Positions 55,653 through 64,000 of a stretch of DNA of 64,000 nt are shown here, one piece after another. Numbering within the stretch: the stretch's first letter is position 1; the number at the start of each line of letters is the position of its first letter. Made by a program: the position numbers and the translations under genes. Under the pieces are notes generated by a model. The model saw only the letters and a list, made by a program, of their open reading frames with translations. It ran no database searches and was not told where the DNA came from. Source of the stretch: Lepidodermella squamata (taxonomy: Eukaryota; Gastrotricha); NCBI GenBank assembly GCA_047495785.1, contig JBLDXI010000011.1, forward strand, positions 1,798,001 through 1,862,000. The letters are read 5' to 3'.

Positions 55653-58600
55653 TCACGCGACTGAAGGCTGAGGCTCCTGCGGGGGTGGGTCGCTGCCGCT
55701 GGCCGCCGAACCCGCCGCGCCGGCTGACGATGAGTTGTCGACCTGGGACGGGCCGGCTACGTTCGCCGTCGCGAAGTGCGGCCGGAAAACCATGGACGAA
55801 ATGTGGAAAACAGGCCCGTTGGGCGGTTTCGACGACGACGGCGCTGGGGTCATTACTTGCGGTGGGGTTTGCGACGGGGTGGCCATGGCTACTGCGGGCG
55901 AGGCAGAGGTGGGCGGCGGCTGCTGGTTGGATGGTGTTGTTGTCGAGGGCGTGGTGGTGGTGGGAGGGCGCGGGTGCGAGGGTTCGGGCAGGCGCAGGTG
56001 CGACAGGAACTCGGCCATGTCCGACGAGGTGAGCGGCACCATCGTCTGGTGCGGCGTGGGCGAGGCCGAGTTGTCGCCTATTGTAGGTGTACTCTGCTTG
56101 TTTCGCGGCTTGTTAGGTGTCTAAATAAAGGAAAAAATTAATTAACATTTTAATAAAATTTTGGAATTAATTTAATTCAATTTAATTAAAATTTTAAAAT
56201 AATATCAACCCAAATTTTAATTTCAATCTTAAATCATAACTTTCAAATAAAAAATCTCTAGTAAATTCCTGCTATTAGCAATTAACAGCCGAGTTATTAG
56301 CAAATCTTCCTTAATTTCTCACGTCCGCAGAACGGGAGTTTTCCTGAGCTACGAACGCTGTCGAAAAACCGGAATTTCGTTTTTCGCTAATTACCCATGA
56401 TTTTTCTGTGTTTCGGTTCAATTTCGGAACTCAATTGTTGTTTCTCCTTCACTGAGTGGGAAATGGGCTTACACGATAGGATTAAATTTAAATTTTCAAG
56501 CTCTGTTTAATAAAAAGCTCAAAATCGAAAAATAAAAAATCCACCTTAATATTGACGCAATATCAAAACTGAGTAAAATAACGCTTATTTTCGCATCTTA
56601 AAAATACACAAACCGCATGCGGTAACAGCAATAAGGCGATGAGGGTTTCTCGTAGACAATTTCTCGCTTACTGGTAGGGGAGGATTATTCTAAAAATCAT
56701 GATAATCCATGAAAATCACCGAAAATGCTCGGCCAAATATCGAAATATGATGCTCAGCGATCCAGAGTAAGCCAAAAAGAGCTACAATTTCTGTTTTTAT
56801 CAATTTTTAATGTTGCATTCACGCTCAACTCTTGGATTCTAGCAAATTTTCACTCTTGCAGAAACATCGAATTAGACATAACACTCGAGGTAATTAGACA
56901 ATTCTACGATGTTTAGAAAAGTAACAAGGTGCTTAAGATTGGATATTGGATGAATATTGAATTGTCTCGAGGTCCTCTAACATCATCAAAAATATTCGAA
57001 TTAAATTCAATTTCTGACTGAAGTCGAAGGAAAAAAATTCGACCATTTGTGATAAATTAACGGAAAATCGGGAATCTCCCAGCTGAATTTTTTCTCCAGA
57101 TTTTCCTCGAGAAAATACCGATTTTCAACTGTAGTTTCCACGGTGCATGAATTTAGTTCTCCTATTTAGGAAGTTATTCTACGAACTAGAAACAACATCC
57201 AGAAAAAAATTAAGGTGGACTTTTCATTTTCGTAATCGAATAAAAATTTTCGTAATCAAAAAATGCAATTAAATTCCAATAACTTTCTTGAAATTTGAGC
57301 TCCTGGTTCAAAAAATCGCTCGCTAAAATGATTAAAAATTGAATAATAAATAAATTACCCGTCGCTGGGGCGTTTTTTTCGCAGCTACATCCGGCGTCGC
57401 CGTGCCGCCGTGATTTGAGTCCTGGTTGTGCTGCCCGGCCAACTGCGGCGTCGACGACTGGCCGCGGTTCTTCCTTGCCGCCGCGCGCTCCGCCGTCACC
57501 GTCGCCGTCGCCATAATCGCCTTGAGCGTCTCCTCAACCGACGCAGGAACCGCCGTCAAATGATTCTTCGTCGTCTCAGGCGCCGGCGGTTGCTGCTGTT
57601 GCTGTTGCATTTGCGGGGACTGCGAGATATTCTGAGACTGTGGCGGGGGTGGGGGAGGAGGGGGAGGTAAATTCTGTTGCTGCTGCTGTTGATGAAACCA
57701 CGGATTTACGACATTCTGATTCGCAAATTGCCGCATCAAATCGCCATTATTGTTGTTGTTCTGGCTATTGTTATTCGCCTGTTGCTGCTGGGGTATAAAT
57801 TGCTGCATCAACATTTGATTCGCGGCCTGGATCGCGCCTGGGTTCGAGCCGTAATACGGCAGCAGCGCGGCTAGGGTCGAGTTGAATATCGAAACAGCTT
57901 GTTGTTGCTGTTGCTCGGTGAATCGGCCGAAATTCGCGTTGTTGTTATTGTTGTTATTATTGTTATTATTATTCGACGACCCAGTCGCGGTTTGGAATGG
58001 ACCTAACGGGTACGAACTAACCACCTGTTGCTGCTGCGAATTATTTGTCGCCATCATTTGCTGCTGTTGTTGTGGCTGTTGTTGAGGTTGTTGCTGGGGC
58101 TGTGTAATTTGCGGCTGTTGCGGGTTATTCGCGATTTCTTTCAGCGATTTGTTCCGGTTGACTATCCGCTTCGATTCGTTGATGAAATCCGAGGCGGTCG
58201 TGATGTTTGAGCTGGTTTTCGACGTTAACGTGTCGACTTGTTGCCGGAGACGGGCGTTGTTTTGCGCCGTTAGTTGGCTCAACTCTTCTGATATCGCCCG
58301 GTCTCGCTCTTTTAGCTCGGCATTTTTCGCCCGAGCGGCTTCTAGACGAGCGGCCAAAATCTAGAAAAAATAATATAAAAATTATAAATGAGACAAAGAT
58401 TTTCCGGTTCTATTTAAAAATTATTATCGATAACCAAATTTAGCCGCCATAATATTTTTTTAATTTTTCAAGGTTTTTAGAATAGGCAATCTTAATTGAG
58501 ATTTACCAGCTATAAAATAAGGTAAAAGTTACATTTTTATAAATAAGTGATTAATTTTGAATTTTAACTAAATATTGGAAAATTATGGCATCGTCTGAAA

Positions 58601-61120
58601 TTCAAAAATTAAGAGCGCATTCAGTTGAGGCCGAAAGAGATTTTCCAAAAAATAAAAAACTACGGAAAACGATCAAAACTCAGCAGACTTGAATTTGGAC
58701 CAACTAATTTTCCTAAAAATGAATTTTCAAAATTTATTAAAAAATGTAAATAAACTCGAATGATTTTCTTTGAAAAAACTAGAAAAACCTTGAGATTACT
58801 GCATAATCCCTATTTAGTGAAATTATTCGTAAACTGTCCAATTTTTTTCGATAGAAATTATATTTCTTTTAGGAAATTTGTATCGCTATTTTCAAAATTT
58901 ATATTTTTTACAAATTTAGACTGAAATAACGCTTAAAATGATTGAATTATGTTTTCAATAAAATTATGACAAGCCTAAAATCCTGAAATTTAGAAGCAAA
59001 GGGTTTCTAGTTTCATTAAAATGAAAAAATTCGAGAAATTTCGAATCGACTCCCAATTGTTTTTACGAAAATAGCCGACATTGTTGCGAATTATGACGCT
59101 GCGCTTCATCCCTCTTTCTATAGAGCGACAATCCTTATACAAAAATGTTATAAAATTGTCCAATTAATTTCACGCATAACGGAGCTATTGAATTCTCGAT
59201 CGTTGATGAATAACGTGAGAAAATTAAGAGTGAGTCATTAAACGAAATCTCTCCATTCACTAAAAGCAGTGACCTAAAATATAACTTAACGACACGCAAT
59301 ATTATGAATTAGTCTACACAGGAATTTTACCAAAAATATCAAAAAAATAATAGTAATTTAAATTGGAAAAATAAAAAAAATCCTAAAATTAATTTGAACG
59401 GCTATTATTATTAAAAATTTATTGAAAAAAAGAAATTTCCGTAAAAATAATAAAATTCATTAAAAATCTAGGAAAAGAGAAAATGCTTTATTTTGGTAGG
59501 AAATTTACCTGTTTTTGCCCGGCCATAGTCTGATGTTCGATAAACGACAAAACCTGCGACTTGATGCGGTTGAAAAACGCATCGACCCGGCCCTCACGAC
59601 TCGCCGGATCGACCGCCGTCGAAGACACCGACGCCTTGTACAACAAATCCAACCCGGCCGGCATCGTTTTCGCCGCCTTTTTCGCATGCGGCTCGTCCTC
59701 CTTATCGGCGCCGCGATGGTGGTGATGATGGTGATGGTGCTCCTTCTCGCGTTTCCGCCGAGTTTTCTCAGCAACAACCAACTCCTCCGCGATTTTTGAC
59801 GATTTCTTAACGATTGGCGTCGAACCGAGCCGCGGGATCTTCGCAGGCCGGCCGCGGCCTCGATGCACGACTGGCTGGGCGGCCGCTGGTTGAGGTGGAT
59901 TTTCGACGACCGCCTTCTTCTCGTGGCCATTCGCCGTAGAAACACTCGGCACTTCGTCCTTCTCCGCCGATTTCGTGCTGACGTGGCTCTTACCAGACGC
60001 CATAGAGTCCTCGCTGTTGATAGATGAAGAAGAGCTAGGTACAGAGTTGCCTTGCCGTTCCCGCCTCGCTTTTTTCTTCTCGAAATACTCTTCTAGCATA
60101 GTACGGTCGAGCGTGTGCAGGTAGAACGAGAAGTCTCGACCCGTCCACGACACGGCCTGCGTGTTCGGCGAGATCGACAGTTCCTCAACTCGCAGTATAG
60201 CGCTTATATCCGAGAGGTTACGCTCGGTTATCTCAAACTTCATCGGACACAGCGAGAGCGAGCACACTATTTTAGCGCCTTGCTTCATGTTCTGTAGCCG
60301 CTGTTTCAACTCGTGGTTAACCTGCGGCCCGAACGCGAAGTTATTCGCGAAAACGACGTCCGCGTCGTTGATGACGTCGGCCCAGCGCTGCGTTAGGAAG
60401 TCCTCCTTAACGAGCTGAAACTCAGAGTACGACTTGCCGTACCACGCCATCCAAAACCGGAATTGCGCGTCCATCAGTTTTGCGTACGCGCTAGGCAAGT
60501 CGGCCCGCTCAACGCCGTAGGCTATGCGCAGATTAGGCACCATCGCCGCGACTTGCAGCACAACTTGGCCCACCCCGGAGCCGAGATCGATAAACGTGCC
60601 GTTTTCAGGCCATTTAATCTTCGAGACCATGCGTTCTATCAGCTCAAACGACGTCTCGCCGTACGTCTCCGGCGAGAATGGCGGGTATTGATTCAGTTTT
60701 TCCGGGTCACTCACCGCCCGGTAGTAACATTGTAGTAAGATGTGTTTCAACAGAGGGTGGGACGGTCGATGCCGCTCGAGGTATTTTTTCGAGCAACTCG
60801 TGCCCTTCCACATGCGTTGAATTTCGGTGACGGCGCGGTTGAATCGGTCGCATGATTCCCGCACGCTGTCATAACTCGAAGGGTCGACTTTGGCGAGAAT
60901 GTTCTGAACTGGGTATTTCAGCTCAGGAATATCCTCGCAAACGAAACTGAATGTAAGCCTTAGTTCTTCAAAGCCCTCTCTTCCGTCCTACAAATAAAAT
61001 GAAACATAAAAAATATTAGCTTTAAAATGCAATATGACTTACGAATGAGTTCAAAGGCCAGGTGAACACGGCTGGCTCAGCGCCGACGGGGCTCGATAGC
61101 CGGATTTCGCGCCTTGCCAT
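55653..61120 (-). CDS. DOT1L: DOT1L histone H3 lysine-79 methyltransferase (1008 aa)
   Basis: Exons 61120-61043, 60987-59509, 58360-57359 and 56120-55653; introns of 55, 1148 and 1238 bp, all between codons. The nuclear enzyme methylates Lys79 of nucleosomal H3 with S-adenosylmethionine. Seen: the N-terminal SPVGAEPAVFTWPL, EKLNQYPPFSPETYGETSFE, motif I DLGSGVGQV at about 160-168, NNFAFGP at about 241 and SWTG near 306. The positions agree with the human protein. After the catalytic core come an AT-hook-like RGRGRP (about 402), a run of His (about 443) and a coiled coil at the start of exon 3 (LEAARAKNAELKERDRAISE), the likely site for AF10/AF9-type partners. Long Gln and Asn runs and a Pro-rich tail follow. 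The large introns hold AT-rich DNA only. The total length is shorter than the human protein. Confidence 0.95.
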
Positions 61121-63176
61121 CAGCTGTTCAGCAGGCGGTAGTAATCGGTGGTATTACCATTGCGGTCATAAATTTTGACGAATAAAGAGCGCGTGGCTCA
61201 ATTAAAAATACTAAAATCTGAGAAATAAATGAACAATCATAGAACTTGTGATAGTACGAAAGTTTAGAAGTCAATATAATTCTTAACTGCTTACTTGGCT
61301 GTTTAAAATAAGTGCAATCGAGAACGGCTTAGTGCCAACCAAGCCTATATTAAAATGGACAAGTTAAATTTCGCCGAAAGAAAATTATCTCGTAATTGCT
61401 GTCACCAACTAGCTGTCATGGGAAGGTCCAGTCGACAAACAATAAAATGGGAAGATGAATAAAATAACTCATGGCCCTTAGCCCTTACATCTCCCCGCCA
61501 GCCGGCTGAAAGGTGAAAGGAGGGCGAGCCAGCGTTCGAAAATTACGTTGATGTGATTATTGTAGTGTCCGACTGTTGCATGATCGGTAGACTAGATTTA
61601 AGATTTAAGCCTACATATCTCTTCAGGAGTTCTTCTTAGTGCTAATACAATAAGTCCGAAGATATCTCAGTTTGAAGCTGTACTTCATTCGCTTCAACCG
61701 TTAATATTGGAGGAAAGTTATTATGGGAAGTTTTCGGCCGCAAGAAAGTTAAACGGCTAATTACAGCCACCGAGCGAGGCGCGAAGTACCGGTAGCTCCA
61801 TGGCCCATGGCAACGATTCAAATGCCAAAGCGGATGCATTATAACGCATGAAACACATGACGTTTTTAGTGTGTTCAAATGTTTGTCAACAAACATCTCG
61901 GTAAAATCTGCTTCGAAATCAATCCCGCTGTTAAGAGAAGCTTTTTATTTCAAGAAGGTCTTCTCAGGTGTACTGTTACTTAATCTAAACCCCACCAAAA
62001 GCAAATTACTCTCGATTAAGAGTTTAATCGACGATCATCAATTTGCCGAAACAGTTCAACTCGCACATGCAATCAGAAAAGCGAAGAATGAAGCTATACA
62101 TGTCTGGTTCCCAGTTCCCAGGATCATGCTGCATTTGATTTCTCAGTTTCATGGGAAAGCAGACATCTGCTCAAGGCTCACGATACAAAGCAGATGCACT
62201 CTCCGCTCAACGAAAAAGTGACAGTTTTCTGCGTAATTTCGACGGCGAAAATCAGCCTCAAAATCAATAAATTGTAAGCAAAAGTAGCTCAGTGTAACAG
62301 CAACAGCATAGCTATCTCATTTTGCGAAACAAACCTAGGCTAGGCGGCTACGCAACGCTCAAAGAGGCGTTTTTTGGCGCTGTTTTCAAAGTTTTGGCTC
62401 GCGTTCGGTGCTTGGCGTTGTTTGAATTTTTAGATTCCCAATTTAAATGACCTCGACGTATTTTGGAAATTTTATACGGAAAATCTAAATTTATTCTATT
62501 TTGCTCTATAATATTTTGCAACAATAATACTTTGAAATTCTTGATGATTTATAAAGGGCTACGTTTGACCGGCAAATGGGTGTTTACTCGGTCAGCTGTC
62601 CAGATTGAGGTTGTAAAACCGCTGCGAAGAGTAGCGTCGATCGACCGACTGTCGAAAGTCGAAAGTCAACCGAAAGAAGTTAACCGAAAGGTTGGCGGTT
62701 GGTGGTTGTCGGTAGGTCGAGGTCCCCAACTTAAAACGCAATATTTTTTCAATCGGACTACCGACTACCGTCCCCACCGTTGCGTTTGGTAAAAAAAACG
62801 AATTGTCGAATGCTCTATGTATGGGCTTCGAACATTCTAGAAACAATTGTTTAAATGTTTACTTAAATCATCTTCTTAGAATGCCGAATGTAGCTTGTGC
62901 CTATTCTTCATTGTTCAAATCCTAAATCCCGATAGGTATAGCACGTGACTTGCGCAAAATTGTTGCAAGAGATCATCGCATTCGTTACTTGCCAAGTATC
63001 AAGTTCAACGAGTTTGCTATCTCATTCGACATCGACATTTATTATTTACGCTGTCTTAGCTAGCGGTCTCGCTGGACCTGGGCGTACCTCTTGCTCTTTG
63101 TTCATCGCTCGCTGTTCGATGTGAAAATCGTGCATTATCATCCATTTAGGTTGTTTTTACTTACTATCAAGCGTAG
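61121..63176. other. Divergent intergenic region DOT1L / DDX41
   Basis: About 2.06 kb between two outward-facing start codons. It must hold both promoters, but I see no TATA box or clear element. The plus frame 61871-62221 (116 codons) lacks a signature and is not called. CGAAAG/CGACCG-rich short repeats occur around 62635-62720. Just before the DDX41 ATG the sequence TTACTATCAAGCGTAG looks like a splice acceptor, so a 5' untranslated intron or a trans-spliced leader is possible. Confidence 0.4.

Positions 63177-64000
<824 letters not shown>

Noticed and set aside
55553-56141. Plus-strand frames of 121-159 codons opposite the last DOT1L exon
   Set aside because: They are the complement of the Pro/Thr-rich DOT1L tail; low-complexity coding DNA often leaves open antisense frames.
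57428-58443. Leu- and Arg-rich plus-strand frames over the DOT1L poly-Gln exon
   Set aside because: CAG/CTG repeat shadows of the Gln and Asn tracts.
61871-62221. 116-codon frame between DOT1L and DDX41
   Set aside because: No domain, no signal peptide, no neighbour support; a length near the chance expectation in this composition.

Overview
This is a piece of a metazoan nuclear genome. Two conserved animal genes sit at its right end: a four-exon DOT1L H3K79 methyltransferase on the minus strand, and the start of a DDX41 DEAD-box helicase on the plus strand. Most genes have GT-AG introns of 45-66 bp, and the window carries several kinds of eukaryotic transposon. I cannot name the species. 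Very short introns, Ty1/copia, hAT and mariner elements and TTAGGG-type interstitial repeats fit an invertebrate, but this is an inference.

Layout. 1-14.9 kb: two minus-strand members (A intact, B broken) of a family of secreted cysteine-rich proteins, embedded in dispersed repeats, old LINE pieces and non-autonomous hAT elements with perfect 8-bp target duplications. 14.9-22.0 kb: a young, structurally complete Ty1/copia element with LTRs that read as identical, inserted into the 3' part of a 5'-truncated LINE, which itself sits in an older dispersed repeat. 22.0-25.7 kb: a 3.65-kb DNA transposon with perfect 34-bp terminal inverted repeats and two intact, intron-containing genes on opposite strands; I cannot assign it to a named superfamily. 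26.1-53.1 kb: plus-strand members of the cysteine-rich family (C, D, E, F, H, I and J intact; G and K degenerate), mixed with LINE and copia fragments, a repeat-rich insertion (28.3-31.8 kb) and MITEs. 53.8-54.3 kb: a fold-back element with telomere-like DNA in its loop. 55.6-61.1 kb: DOT1L. 63.2 kb to the end: DDX41.

The cysteine-rich family is the main gene content. Each intact member has a signal peptide and a variable Cys-rich first exon. Three further modules follow (two extra exons in D, three in the others), with invariant Cys, Cys-Cys and FP(H/Y)(T/S)A signatures, and every intron is in phase 0. I do not recognise the family. Three subfamilies can be told apart by exon 1: A/B, D/E/F and C/G/H/I/J. 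Tandem and segmental duplication made the cluster (E and F share more than 1.6 kb including the promoter; A and B share promoter and flanks), and transposons are breaking or altering members: hAT in B, a mariner-type MITE exactly in the stop codon of J, and a multi-kb insertion in K.
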